Below, in pieces: positions 52,667 through 64,000 of a stretch of 64,000 bases of DNA. The translations under genes and the position numbers were made by a program. The DNA comes from Plasmopara viticola (taxonomy: Eukaryota > Oomycota > Peronosporomycetes > Peronosporales > Peronosporaceae), in contig MBPM02000059.1 in the NCBI GenBank assembly GCA_001695595.3, positions 310,001-374,000 on the forward strand. Direction: 5' to 3'. How positions within the stretch are numbered: position 1 is the first letter of the stretch; each line of letters starts with the position of its first letter. The notes under the pieces were generated by a model. The model did no database searches. It was not told where the DNA came from and was given only the letters and a program-made list of their open reading frames with translations.

Positions 52667-55600
52667 TTGGTGGCTTGCTTCACGTAAAAGAAATGGTCTG
52701 GTCGATTGCCTGCACTTTGGAAAGTGCACACTGTCAAGCGACGGCTAAGTTTATCATTCGTAATACAGCTGGTGAACAAGTCCTGATAAGCATTTGGGCA
52801 AGCTTGGTGTGTTTGGGATTTTACGTGATCCTTGGCCTTAGTCCAATGCTACAACCCCTTGGACGAAGCATACCAAACGATCCATGCCCAAACTTCAACT
52901 TTCTTCCTTGCTCAAGTCCACAAGACAAGACGTTCCTTGCGACAACACACAGACACCGTCTGCACGCTACTAACTCGCAATCTCTGTCAGTCTTTGCCTC
53001 CTGCCAACTCAGCTTTTTCCAACTTTGGTTCGACTTGCTATGTTTAGCCTCTCACAGCTCGGTCTACGCTACCCACTTGCGTTCTGCACTCTATGTCTAC
53101 GCCTTTTGCCCTGAGTTTACATAGACGCACGCTTCTTCTTCTAGAATTTAATTTTTGTTTCTTGATATTTAAGAGCATATTGCATATTGATCAAGAGGAC
53201 GTCAAAGCCAACTCTCAAGGAATTTCCGGGCTATAGTAGTACCTTGGACTTAATTGACAGCGCGCTCTTGGCTGCTATAAACGCTGCTCGCAACCTAGGC
53301 TAAATTCTGAACGAGTACAAAAGCTTCCAAAATGCCTTGACTAAGGCCAAAAGTAGCGAATCTATTTTCCAATGTAAGAAAATTTACATTGTTATCATCC
53401 ATCGGCCGCTTAAAACTTCTTACTTCTAAGAAGCTCAGCGTCGATTTATATATGTTCCACGCGACTCGACCGTATTACAGTGTCAAAAAGCTGGTCAATC
53501 TTTCACAGACTATGATGCCGCCTTATAAGAGTGCTTTTGAAAATTGATCAGGATGTGCCTCCAGCCAAAACTTATTTCAAGAAATGAAGAGCTTGAGCTT
53601 TCTACTCTTTCGGTTGACACTGCCACATAGAATTTGCGGGGCCCAAACGTTATTAGGACACTTTGATTTTGTCGAGTAAAAAAGATTTTGTTGCTCAGCT
53701 TAGAGCTATGAAATTTACAAACTCGGTTTTGTATGCAACCCAGCAGCTGGAGACTCATCTCTTTAAGTTTTCAATAGACGTGCAACTTATAGCAAAAGAC
53801 TCTTGGTAAGTTATCAAGCACACGGCATATGAGAAGAGCCCGAAATCGGATCACTTGTCAGCGAAAATATAACGAAATTCGCCTGAGTAGGCACTGGTGT
53901 TTAAGCTGATATATGCTTCGCAACGATGGCTTGGACGCATGACCAATTTTTAACGTAGCGCTTACCTGATTTTCTTACACAAGAAAGGCAATTGTACAAA
54001 TTGCAAACACTACCGTCTAGTAAAATTTACCTGCGCTTCAAAAGACAACTAGGTTGAGCTCGCTTCGGTCGAGATATCCGCCACACATTACGACGGCTAT
54101 CGGACCTTCAGAATTGCTGACTTTTTTGTGGTTCATGGGACCCTGTTGGTGCCATTTCCCTAATTTTGAGAAAAACCATGATAATGACAACTAACAAGCT
54201 TTAAAACTTATCCTTCAGCAGGAGATCTGAAGGATAATTCTGTCGCAATTTTCACTCTTCTGTGAAGCAGCAATGCAGGCATGCTTAACAATTTCCATTT
54301 CCAGATATTTAGTAAGGAAGCAGGTAATCGCCAAAAGGGCCCACTATCACCAGATTTCTTCGTCTCATTTATATAGCTGTTACTGTGCTATCTTCGCTTC
54401 GTTAGCTAAGCTTCTATTTTAATCAATATTCACGACATCAGTTATTGAATTGTCAGCTTTGCTGACGATGTTTTTGGACTTGTCAGTGGCCTCCGTTTTT
54501 TTACGCTCGGATCCCAGAATTTTGCACTACAGCTGGCTCATGGATAAAACACTTGTAATCTCACCTCGTCCCTGGACGCTGATTAGCTTAATTTGATTTA
54601 TACATTACGCATTATTAGGCTTGACTTCAGAACAGCGAAGAGCACACCAAGCTTTTGAACGTTTTAACGAGGCGCATTATAGATCAAGCTTACAGCTAAA
54701 CCAAGTGCTTCTCCTATTTTATAGCTCTGTGTGGCCGGACTCTAAATTGCTCACTCCTCACAATTTGCAAAGAAAATGATGATGCAATTCATACTGTGGT
54801 ATTTCTTAAGCATGCAATTGGTGACAAGGGAAAGCAAAATCATGTCGATCTATTGATGAAGAATCTTCTTCATAAATCGTCATCGTCAACCGCGTTTGGC
54901 TTCGTAAAATACCTAGTAAGCGGCATCCGCGCCCTTCACTACAGGAGATTTAAATCTTCATCTGGTTTTAAATAAGTCGAGCTCATCTAAAAGAAAAAAG
55001 GTGTCAGCCTATTTGGCGCAGTAGATTTGCAATTAGTGTACCATTATAATGTTTCAATTCAGCACAAGCTGTCTTTGGATTTGTTTTTCGAGGTAAAGAT
55101 GCTGGCCTGGATTTTTTGTGTGCACTTCTCCAAATTTATACAACTATACCCGCTGGAAAGAAGCTTGCCACTATTGGCAATAAGAACTTTTAATTTAAAG
55201 GGCCAAAACTTTGACTGAACTCAATCTCATTCACCTGGTCTTAACTGAACTGAATTGACTGATACCGAACAAAAGTTCTCTCCACTTTACTTTTGGGCAA
55301 AAAAATCTGGCCATACGTTATCGTAAAGCCTGTCAGTATATGACTTGCTACGGCTTCTCAAAAGTCTTATTTTTTTGCGATTCATGGCTGAATGAATGAC
55401 ACCATATCGGACTTCTCTCGTCAATTAATTTACTCGCTTACTTGATTTGGCGAATGCGACATTATCTTTGCGACTGAAGATTTAATTTGCCGCCTTTCAA
55501 ATGCAAATTCACCTGCCCAACTTCTGTTGCAGTCAAAGTGCTCGCTGAGCGTCGACTCGGACTTTTTCGCCTTGCTTATTGATTGCACAACGACAGTTTT

Positions 55601-56844
55601 AAAGTTCATTCTTCTCGTCTTTTCAGATAATCGTCTTATTATGGCTTGACTTTTGTTACAATTTTGGCATACCCGATGAATAGCATGCGTTTACGGTTGC
55701 TTTCTACCCAAAACACCGAAGCGTTCGTAAAAGTCGCTATGCGACAGAGCATTTGGCGACTTTCTCCTCCCCCACTTTGTTTCAGCGTTATTATCTATTC
55801 ATACTTCTCAATGTAGTATTTACGGACATTGTGGCTTAGTTGTAACAAGCTGCGCCTTAATTTTATTTCATGTGCTCTCAAAGACAGTGCTTAACAATTC
55901 TTCGCCTTCAGCTGCAAGGACCACTCAATGTTCTTGCGCACTTTTATGTCACCGTTACAATACGTGGTATGATGCTTATGAAATTGCCACATTGTTAAAG
56001 ATCCGATAAACTTGTTCGCTGACGTCTAAGTTCTTTTCGGCTTTCTCTTACTAGCTCATAGTAATTCTCGGGCACTTTGCAATTGGTTTTGTCAGTTGTT
56101 TTTTCTTTATTGGAAAAGCAATACCAGTACTTCACGCGAATGTGAAGCTATATAAAAACTTAGCTTGTTCTTTGCGCGGCCGTGAAGTTAGCATTTGAAT
56201 GGAGCGATTGCTTTCACAATACATTTGGGGTCGATCGCCTTTGCGGTACATGTCCAATGACGGCTGTTTCACTAATTTATCAGCTTTCGTGCTTTTAAGT
56301 CATATCAACTCCTCCTGCTAGAGCCGGAGCTCCAAGATTGTCCGAACACACGTCTTTCTTATAAGTTATCAAGCACGAAGAATGTGAGGAGGTATTTTCT
56401 CTTGGAAAATTGACTGACTATTTCTTGCAATAAGTGGAGCGCCGGTCAGTGTAGACGGCTTCCTACTCCACAAGATAGTCACTGCTTTTTTTCAATTTTA
56501 AAACGTGACTCACGCCCCTAAAAATATGATGATAGCTCGAGTAAGACTAACCCTGTGACTGGTGCAGCATCCTCCCCGCACATTAACGCAACAGCGTGAA
56601 TTAATTTTTAACTTCTACCTCAAGTCAAAGGTTTGACTTACACGTTCTTCACAAAGCTTTCACGTTTTGTTTTCACTGATGACTCCGACACTTCAATTAA
56701 TACGCTTGCAAAAGAATTAAGTGATCATTTGTCGAAACTAAAAGTACCATAATAGGTATCCAAATCAAATGGTCCATGCGCGTAATTTATGTTTATTATA
56801 CATAATACCAAGATGTACTTTTTTCTTTTTCAACCCGTTACAGT
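52667..56844. other. gene-poor AT-rich spacer
   Basis: A 149-codon plus-strand frame at 52675-53124 has no recognisable domain, and a lack of support in neighbouring exons argues against a gene. The rest has only short frames. No tandem repeats or RNA genes are apparent. Confidence 0.45.
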
Positions 56845-57191
56845 AAACTTCCTACGATATTATTGTATTGTATTACGTTATCGCGTTGCCAAGTTATGCA
56901 CGTGCTAGGCTCTATGGCTAGTCCACGGCATAGAGTGGTGTCCGCATACGTCGGGTCTCGTTCGGCGGGCAGTGCAGCCAGCACCGAGGCCGTGAGGGTC
57001 TTCCATTATTTTGTGTAGTTCTGACTTGGTAAGAGCCCAGGTGACGCTCTGGTGCTGGAGACTGTCGCGTCGAGGGTGAGACTCGTTAGAGACCTGCAGA
57101 TGCTTGAGAGCACCTGCCCGAAGCGCGCGAGCATTTTGCCCCCGCGCTTGGAAGGAGGGCGTCACCCCAACCTTTTCCGAAAACTTCCTAC
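56845..57191 (-). mobile_element. non-autonomous LINE derivative, copy B
   Basis: On the minus strand a 325-bp insert (57180 down to 56856) is bracketed by the 11-bp duplication AAACTTCCTAC (56845-56855 and 57181-57191). It has the same plan as copy A: LINE 5' end CGGAAAAGGTTGGGG, about 130 bp of leader, a short block from the RT C-terminal region (CACCTGGGCTCTTACCAAGT), the junction ACAAAATAATGGAAG, then the LINE 3' end and a tail of AATAC repeats. The junction ACAAAATAATGGAAG is identical to copy A and absent from the full LINE, so both descend from one deleted master. Confidence 0.88.
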
Positions 57192-58550
57192 AAGTACCGC
57201 TGTAAACGTAAAGTTTTAACGAGGCACCAAATGTAACAAAAATGATTCAGTAGTATGCATCCTTTTAGCATGAATAAGCTGGAGTATATACATTCCAAGC
57301 AGTACGTTAATAATCACCAATAACAGTAGACATATCTCACCGTGATCATATCTTTAAACAAAATAACAATGAGTTGTTTAGTGTTCTTTTTGAAGATAAT
57401 GTCACAGGAAGCTTAAAGGTTTACCGACTGCAAAAGTGCTGCATTCAAATATGCTTGCATCACGTCTATATGCGAGATATCTGAATAATTAACCACCTAG
57501 TGTCTAGCACGCTGAACTCTTCCTCTAAGTCCGTATTCCAGAGCCGCTCACTAAGGGCAGAAAATAATACCCCAGACTTAACAACGCTCAAATACAGTTC
57601 TTCTTCACTGATTGCGTGCTTTTCATACTTTACTTTAATGCAAACTTCTCTGCCCAGTGCACAGTCAAGCTTCTTTGCTTTTGCAGTGTATAGAGTACCG
57701 CGGCCCAAACGCGTGAAGTAAAGTTAGACTTAGGCCGTTAGCTCCTAAAGCTCGCGTAGCTCGATAAATCGAGTGGTAGCTGGAATTGTCACACCGCCGT
57801 CTGTGACGACATTGAAGAGATAGGTGATTCCACGTCCGCCACCATCTCGATAGCTATTCTCATGCCGCTAATGCTTTTTTGGCGTGAGTTGTGGCCTTTG
57901 TTGCTCCGATAAAGATGGTCAACGTCTTTGAGCTGTGGCTGCATGGAACGGTGGCGCCGTGCATTGTGAGAATAATTTTCGGCACCAAATTCAAATATCG
58001 TTTAAATTATATTATAATATTGCAGAAAGAGTGATTTTGCGTACTTCCCCTCTTTAACTTATTGCCTTTATTTCATCAGACGATTCGTCTCTTCTCTCTT
58101 TGCCAATTTTGTTTTAGAAAATAAATCTGCCCATGATTTCGTTGACATGGAAGATGAAAGTTTGACGAGTAATCAGCACAACATGTGGCAAGAAGTGCAA
58201 AAGCAGACAAATGTGCCAATTGAGTGATATCACATATAATAGAATGCAGAAGACGACGACTGGTCAGTTAAACAAGTTTTTATGACGAAGTTTTTGAGTA
58301 TCGAAAAGAAATTATCAAATCACTTTGAGAAGATTATGCCCCACTGACGACGAAATTTTCAACACAATCCTTTCTAAAAAGTTGCGCTTGGAGCTCAATT
58401 CACGATTCCATTTTGCTTTTCCGCGTGGTGGACGGCGTCCGAGCAATGTCATTTATAGAAAGTAAACACCTTTTTGCTTCGGTTATTCCATCGAAAATAG
58501 ATAAGTGATTAATATAGCACAACAATCAAGCTTATCTCGCGCCGCTCGTC
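57192..58550. other. spacer with decayed minus-strand reading frame
   Basis: On the minus strand from about 57860 to 57466 one frame reads as coding-like sequence (GGGRGITYLFNVVTDGGVTI, RFIELREL, later KYEKHAISEEELYLSVVKSG). It is interrupted by three closely spaced stops near 57735-57755. I cannot name the family. The remainder up to the CFAP96 start shows nothing I can support beyond its promoter. Confidence 0.4.
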
Positions 58551-59555
58551 ATGGCAACGCCATCTCGCGACGGTGGCTTTAGCGATCCAAGCTTCATTTC
58601 GGTCGGTGACCCGTACGATCAAACGAAAAGCAAGGAACGAGGTCTCGGAGGTGATTGCAAGCCCTTCCTTACGTGTCCGTCGAAAAAGGGTCAACTAGCT
58701 GCAACTTTTGGTCCGGGGTACCCAAATTTTGATCCTTTAAGTGGAGAGTACGCAGAACAGTACAAGCTTGAAGCCCGTCGTCGACTGGAAAACACAAAGA
58801 AGTTTGTCAAGCCTACTGGCTTTAGCTACTCGACCCCGGCTCAGCGTCACACTGGGTCGGGTGATTACTATGGCGCGTTTAGCAAATTTGAGCGCACTGA
58901 AGCGGAGATGAAACGAGCAATCGAGGCGAATGCTGCGCCGCGGCCTGACCCTAAAGCAAGACAATTTGAAAAGAAAAATGTGGTTACAAAGCCTGGGAAT
59001 CGGGGTACGTTCGGGTACGCTGGTACGTTGATCGGTGGCAATTTCTCGGCAATGGCCGCCGATTATGGATCGGAGCGGAGGGTGACGCTGCTTCAGAATG
59101 CACAGCACAAGGCCGCAATTGGGGACCGCAAGCCCTTCAAGTCTACTACCGAAGGCGTGGATTTCTTCGACAGTCACGAACATGTCGCAGCCTCGCGTGT
59201 CTTGGGCTGGGATGCTCAGTGTCAGGCCAAAGCGCAAGGTGCGCAAGAGAGAATGAACCCAAAGGACCGTGCAGCAGCGTGCGCTCCCACGTACAAACCG
59301 TGGAAGCCGAATCAAGCAAGCAAACGAGGTCAAGAGGGGTCGTTTGCAAAGTTTCCAGAGACCTTGTCGGAGCCATACGATGAAGCCCTTGTGAACCGGG
59401 CGATGCTACCGAATCGTCGCAATCCTGTGAAGATTGCGACCAAGGATCTACCCGACTCGTTACGCGAGCGCAAGGTGTTCAAACCGAGCAGTGGCCCCAA
59501 AACCAAGCTCACTCGAGGAACGTGTCTGCTTGGCATTTCAAAGCACCACGTCTAA
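58551..59555 (+). CDS. CFAP96: cilia- and flagella-associated protein 96 (C4orf47 family)
   Basis: This intronless gene of 334 residues lacks transmembrane segments. It shows the features of the UPF0602/C4orf47 family: an opening GGFSDPSFISVGDPY, a repeated 'F.P..G.....' pattern (NFDPLSGEY), TGSGDYYGAFSKFE, NRGTFGYAGTLIGG, a DFFDSHEH segment matching the family's 'DYFD.NPY', a Pro/Lys-rich KPWKPNQASKRG and the closing FKPSSGPKTKLTRGT. The human member is a ciliary/centrosomal protein. Its presence in an oomycete fits flagellated zoospores and suggests expression during sporulation; that timing is inference. It converges with RFC2, 74 bp between stops. Length matches the family (about 310-330). 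Confidence 0.85.
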   Translation: MATPSRDGGFSDPSFISVGDPYDQTKSKERGLGGDCKPFLTCPSKKGQLAATFGPGYPNFDPLSGEYAEQYKLEARRRLENTKKFVKPTGFSYSTPAQRHTGSGDYYGAFSKFERTEAEMKRAIEANAAPRPDPKARQFEKKNVVTKPGNRGTFGYAGTLIGGNFSAMAADYGSERRVTLLQNAQHKAAIGDRKPFKSTTEGVDFFDSHEHVAASRVLGWDAQCQAKAQGAQERMNPKDRAAACAPTYKPWKPNQASKRGQEGSFAKFPETLSEPYDEALVNRAMLPNRRNPVKIATKDLPDSLRERKVFKPSSGPKTKLTRGTCLLGISKHHV

Positions 59556-59629
59556 TTGCCAACATATTCTAATTCTAATTAAAAGGTCAAGTGTACCCTT
59601 TGTAACCTCTTGTCCTGTGGTGCTTTTCT

Positions 59630-60613
59630 TCAAGGTGTTGCCTTGGCCGCCAACGCAACGGAGCACAATCGTGCTACTAATCCATGGATTTGCAGTAAAC
59701 TTGCCACTCCGTCAGCAATGCACATGTGGGTGGCGCCAATGAGCTTGATAAAGTCCAGCTTGAGTTTCTCGTCGTCCATGGGCAACGCCTTGCACACGCG
59801 AAAGACCGTGCCAATAATGTCCAAGGACGAGTAGCCACTCTTCCATAAGGCAATGGCCTGTTGCTCTGCTCCATCCAGCTCTCCATTGACACAATGAGTC
59901 AAGATGTCGCGGACTACCGCCGGATGGGGCTGGTCGCACACTTTAAACACATTCTCGTCGCTCACAAAGTTAAAGCCACTTGCCGTGGCCTGCAAATTGT
60001 TGAGCGCATTGCGCATGTCTCCTTCGGCAGTAAAGATGAGCGCAGCCAGTCCTTCTTCCTTGTAGCCAACGTTCTCTTGCTCACAGACGGTCAAGAGGCG
60101 ACGCAAGAGCATCTCGTCTGACAGCCGCGTAAAGCGTAAAATCGCGCACCGACTCTGGATGGGCTCAATAATCTTGGTCGAGTTGTTGCAAGCCAATGCA
60201 AAGCGCGTGGTGGCTGAAAAGATCTCCATCGTGCGACGCAAAGCCTGCTGGGCCGCAGCAGTCATCGAGTCGGCTTCGTCGAGAATGACGAGCTTGTGGC
60301 GGCCGGGAGGAAGCGTCACCTTCTGCTGCGCAAACATCTTGATCTTCGTCCGCACCGTGTCGATACCACGATCGTCCGATGCGTTCAGTTCGAGCACTGC
60401 TTGCTTGACGCTCGGACCGAGCAACTCGCGCGCGAGACACAAAATGCTCGTCGTCTTGCCAGTGCCGGGAGGACCAGAGAGGATTAAATTCGTCATGTTA
60501 CCGGCCCGTGCCATGGCTTGGAGACTGGCCATAGTGTCACGGTTGCCCACGACGTCCGAGAGAAGGCGCGGGCGGTACTTTTCGACCCACGGCGCCTCAA
60601 AGTCGGCCGCCAT
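59630..60613 (-). CDS. RFC2: replication factor C small subunit, RFC2-type
   Basis: This intronless gene of 327 residues encodes an AAA+ clamp-loader subunit that helps open PCNA and load it at primer ends. The N-terminus [17 protein letters not shown] is the RFC box that distinguishes the human RFC2/yeast Rfc4 orthologue. Walker A is [10 protein letters not shown] (about 46-55) and Walker B is VILDEADSM (about 108-116). The arginine-finger SRC motif appears in [14 protein letters not shown], and sensor 2 as [11 protein letters not shown]. The C-terminal collar helices follow ([18 protein letters not shown]). Length and motifs are complete and no intron is required. Its 3' end lies close to that of CFAP96. 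Confidence 0.94.
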   Translation of the reverse strand: MAADFEAPWVEKYRPRLLSDVVGNRDTMASLQAMARAGNMTNLILSGPPGTGKTTSILCLARELLGPSVKQAVLELNASDDRGIDTVRTKIKMFAQQKVTLPPGRHKLVILDEADSMTAAAQQALRRTMEIFSATTRFALACNNSTKIIEPIQSRCAILRFTRLSDEMLLRRLLTVCEQENVGYKEEGLAALIFTAEGDMRNALNNLQATASGFNFVSDENVFKVCDQPHPAVVRDILTHCVNGELDGAEQQAIALWKSGYSSLDIIGTVFRVCKALPMDDEKLKLDFIKLIGATHMCIADGVASLLQIHGLVARLCSVALAAKATP

Positions 60614-62539
60614 GATACGGGGTGGGAATGAGTCTGGGACGATTAATGTTCAATATTTTCGAAAAGATATCTGGCCAATCAAGCGGCTTCTGATTGATTT
60701 ATCATGACGCTGGTTGGATAAATATTTGAAAAGCTGCTAAAATGAATACTAACGTATATGCTTTCTGAATTTTGTAAAATGTCGCTTTGACTTGAGGGCA
60801 CGAGTTCGTTAATTTTGACTGTGTCTGCTCCTAGTCACTCTTCCTGGAAAGGGTAAGAAAGATTTTCTGCGAGTGTGCTAGATCCACATGGCGGATCTTT
60901 GAGGGCTAAGTGTCCGAGTTCACTATACCCCCTGGGACGCTGGCACAAGCTCGTCACTTCGCCGTCTCCGTTTTTTCGTACTTCGATAATGCGGATGAAC
61001 TTGCGAAGCCACCCATCGTCAACAATGCCTAAATCAGCTTCATTTATGCGTACAATTATGTTTTCATTCGTAGCTACTTTTAATACAAAGCGTTAAGTCA
61101 GTATGTTGCGCTTGTACGCACCGGCATGGTACACACCTAGCTCAAGCACTTAATAGTACACGTCTCACAATCGCCATAAGATCGACACCGTCTTCATCGT
61201 AGAGATTCTTGTGGAGAGTCTTGATGTCTACCTCACAATATTGCCGAGCTTATGAATGCGTTCTTGAGCGGAGCCTCGACGTTGTACTGCGTTTTGTAGA
61301 TGATTCGTCTAGATCTCGGGAAGTCGTGCACCCTCTTGCTGGTGCCCGGAGATCTCAAGCCAAATTTGGACCGCGTAAGGGAAGCACGCACTGTCTTTTT
61401 TTCAACGATTGACCAAAGACCCTTGCCCTCCTGCTTGGTACCTCAGCTCAAGATTTGGAACAAGTACGCTTTAAGTACCTATCAATTGATCTCGTAACAG
61501 CCATATTGAGTCCGAGTCATCGGCCCATGTCTTGCGATATACAAACCCATACGCTACGGGCCTTGCGCAGCCGATGCAGTCATTTGTTTTGGTCTTTACC
61601 GACATGGTGATCGCCGGGTAGGTGCATCGCCTCAAATTGCTTTGCATTTTGTTTTCGGAAGGTGTACTCCCACACAGTGGACACTGGCTGCGGAATTTCT
61701 ACTGCACGCAACGCAAAAGGTTGTTTGGCAGTCGAATTCGGTTAGACAACTTACTAAATGCCGTCGTTATCATTGTTGTAGCTGTCTTTGTTTAAATCGC
61801 TAATGTTGTTTTGCTCAGTGCCACTAATTACGTTGTCGTCATTGGGCGTTGCCGCATCAATTCCTTAGCTCTCTGATAGAAGTTCTGACAAATCCGTCGG
61901 CGTAAATTTCACAGTGGTCTCACGCTGCCAGTGTTCGTGGACGGTGATCTGCTATTTCCAGATGCCTCTTTTACGCCATCTCTTTCCTCAAGCCGACGTT
62001 TATTTAGTTCCACATCAGAGCTCAACCCCCCGCTCTCTTTTGGGTGTAGCACAGTTCGCAAAGGAAAGACCGGCGACAAGCTGGCAAGTACAGATTTATT
62101 CAAGAGGAGAGCTGAAATCTCTTTTTGTAGCAAATTTAAGCTCCTTGGGATGGTGGTTTGAATTTCTTAAGCTGGAGCTCGCCAATAAAATTGGGTTATT
62201 CGAACTCGTGGTGGACAAATATCAGCGAGAACCCGTTCACAACCGCATATCATGCTATTTTGATAGGCCGATAGTCGAAGTATTTCGCTTAGACAGTTCG
62301 CGGAGACTGACAATACCAGGGTGGAAATTGGTATATTTGCCGAAAGATGGCAGGGACTTTATCGCATACACTACCTTCGCCAGCGTATCTTCGCTCTCGT
62401 ATAAGCGTCTATTAAGAATACAATGTGCGCCGCAAACGTTTTGAAAGCCATTTGGAGTACAAAAAGCGAGGTCGTTGTATAATTTTTATCGATTAGGCAC
62501 CGATTGCGATATGTCCAGATGAAGCAGAGAATTACGCCT
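60614..62539. other. spacer with possible gene relic
   Basis: On the minus strand short open blocks with protein-like composition occur in shifted frames (about 61700-61500, 61440-61290, 61270-61170 and 61095-60860, the last with RFVLKVATNENIIVRINEAD and LGIVDDGWLRKFIRIIEVRK). They may be exons of a decayed gene but no family is certain. A 176-codon plus-strand frame at 61914-62444 has no recognisable content. Confidence 0.35.
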
Positions 62540-63234
62540 CGAAGTGGACGTCAAACGTCGTGTTCTACGTCCTCACATTCTTCCCACCTGTCACGCCCTT
62601 GCCTCTCGTTGCCAAAGCAATGTTATTCTACGTTGGCTGCACCCAAAAGAAGGGCGACACCAATTGCGTCCACTGACCCTAAAGCTGCACTGCGAGACTG
62701 CACTCGATAAACAAGTGTTTCTCGGCTTCAATCGCGCCACACTTGTCGCGCAAAGAGTACTGAATGTAGAGATATACAGATTCGAGAAGCCAGAACTGAT
62801 TGCACACCAATTACATCCATATCGCGGGACAGATCTAGTCTGCTAATGGGACGTAAGAAGTCGCGCAAATGCTTACCTTGCTTCTTAAGCGATTTGATCT
62901 GCTCTTTTTTTGCATTTTGAGAGTGCACAGTCATTAGCTAAGGCTTCATCGGCAGTTCTGGCTTGCACAAAATGCGGAGCAACTCTGATCTGGGAATCGC
63001 ATTTATCAAGCACATTTTGTGTCGCTCCGACCGCGATAATATTCGTCTCGCAGCACGTAAAGTCTGCAACACAAGCTCGCGTTCACTTAGAGACTTGAGG
63101 GTATTAATTCGACGATCACTTTGAGCTTGCAATGCGAAGAAAGTTAAAGGTAAATAGTACTTATGCTGTAAGTCATATATATCTCCGATAAGCCACATTC
63201 TCCCGTTGTTACTATGAGATGAGCTATCAAGCAT
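62540..63234 (-). pseudogene. LINE relic with RT C-terminal zinc-binding motif
   Basis: On the minus strand, following two open stretches (63234-62938 and 62934-62728), another frame reads KCGAIEAEKHLFIECSLAVQ near 62740-62680. It fits the zf-RVT pattern 'C..CG..E...HLF..C..A..LW' found at the end of L1/Tx1-type LINE reverse transcriptases. The first cysteine is missing, a TAG stands where the conserved Trp should be, and frameshifts separate the pieces. This type of C-terminus is absent from the LINE at 21-26 kb, so it represents a different LINE lineage. Confidence 0.55.
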
Positions 63235-64000
63235 TTCATTGAAGTGTTCAAGCGATCACGCGAAGGATTGAGTGGTCTGTCAGTGGCATTAACTACTTTC
63301 TAAAAGCATCAGGAATGAGAGCCGAAAGAGCGAAACGTTCGGAAAGCTTCACGTAACGGCGAGCTTGCTAAGTCGTCCGCAGTGTCGCTTAAAGAAACTC
63401 TGAGCTGGATGCTTCACTCGCTCGGAACGAGAGTTCTTTTTTGACAACACTGCTCAGCCTACTTTAAATTGATTAAACTCGACCGCTTACGAGAAAGGAC
63501 AAAAAAATGCGGCTCGTCTTTGCCAAGAGACTATTAACGGCTGCACAGAAGTAGGTGGTGTCACCCATAAGCTTTTCAAATAATTTTGGCGGCCAGAATG
63601 GGTATCAGCACTACTGGTTGGTTCTAAGGCTTCATATCTATCGTTGCATATCTCAAAAAGATGGATGATGGTCAATTAATGATTGAAAATGCTCGAAGCT
63701 AATAAGAAGTCGAAGTCAGTAGCCTCGCATGAGTGCGAGAATTGCGGCCAGTCAAACACGGTGTCGGAGCATCTTCTCCCTTCTGCTTATAGGAACTACG
63801 CTTGAATATTCTTTCTCGAGGATTTTACGCTTCTTATGCGATAAATGTCGCTTTAATGAGATGTAATTGGGGCTGTTTTACTGGCCAACTTGCTTTCCTG
63901 ACTTCCACTCCGGACGAAATCGTAGCTTTTAAGCTACACCATACCTAACTATGGTGTAGTGGGAGGCCTTGTAGTGATGTAAGGCTTAATATCGCGGCTA
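63235..64000. other. terminal spacer
   Basis: No gene is supported. A perfect 10-bp inverted repeat (63934-63943 and 63950-63959, CTACACCATA with a 6-bp loop) sits near the end, preceded by the palindrome AGCTTTTAAGCT-like sequence. Confidence 0.5.

Noticed and set aside
52675..53124. 149-codon plus-strand frame with hydrophobic patches upstream of the IFRD1-like gene
   Set aside because: No family match, and it overlaps sequence that looks like ordinary spacer; the hydrophobic stretches do not form a convincing topology.
61914..62444. 176-codon plus-strand frame
   Set aside because: No recognisable motif, and composition near random for the region.
63934..63959. Perfect 10-bp inverted repeat as a possible terminator or RNA gene
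   Set aside because: Short hairpins of this size arise often in AT-rich DNA, and factor-independent terminators are not a feature of nuclear protein genes.

Overview
The window reads as nuclear DNA of an oomycete, most likely Phytophthora-like. Compact genes carry short introns (about 50-75 nt, GT-AG), and blocks of genes alternate with long AT-rich stretches full of decayed retroelements. Recognisable proteins are eukaryotic housekeeping types plus a BT1/folate-biopterin transporter, a family that is expanded in oomycetes. A ciliary protein of the CFAP96 (C4orf47) family argues for a lineage that still makes flagellated zoospores. The species is not determinable from the sequence alone.

Layout. 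1-13.3 kb is gene-poor, with one copia relic near 9.9-10.3 kb. 13.3-17.5 kb is a gene cluster: DMAP1/SWC4 (+), a PABPN1-type poly(A)-binding protein (-) and a ZC3HC1/NIPA zinc-finger protein (+); the last two diverge from a 90-bp shared promoter region. 21.2-26.7 kb is one composite LINE insertion bounded by a 14-bp target-site duplication. 27.2-30.8 kb is a second gene cluster: a small one-pass membrane protein (-), mitochondrial HSP70 (+) and a six-exon HSBP1 gene (-) that contains a textbook U12-type AT-AC intron. A foldback/MITE-like element follows at 30.96-31.68 kb. 31.7-40.2 kb is gene-poor and holds a gypsy integrase relic. 40.2-46.35 kb holds a 314-bp non-autonomous LINE derivative and a decayed Ty3/gypsy chromodomain element. 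47.0-52.4 kb is the third gene cluster: a possible BAP31-like protein (-), a BT1/FBT transporter (+), TIM21 (+) and an IFRD1-like protein (-). 52.4-58.5 kb is spacer with a second copy of the non-autonomous LINE derivative. 58.55-60.6 kb holds convergent CFAP96 (+) and RFC2 (-), and the remainder is spacer with a LINE zinc-finger relic.

Functionally the genes do not form one pathway. There are, however, two mitochondrial biogenesis proteins (mtHSP70, TIM21) whose family members work together at the TIM23 presequence translocase. A heat-shock pair (mtHSP70 and HSBP1) lies tail to tail.

The most notable observations are the U12-type intron in HSBP1, the LINE-derived non-autonomous family with a shared internal junction and proper TSDs, the composite LINE insertion with an inverted inner segment, and a gypsy element whose eight inferred in-frame stops are all TAA or TAG. 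I found no CRISPR array, tRNA, rRNA or self-contained novel enzymatic system.
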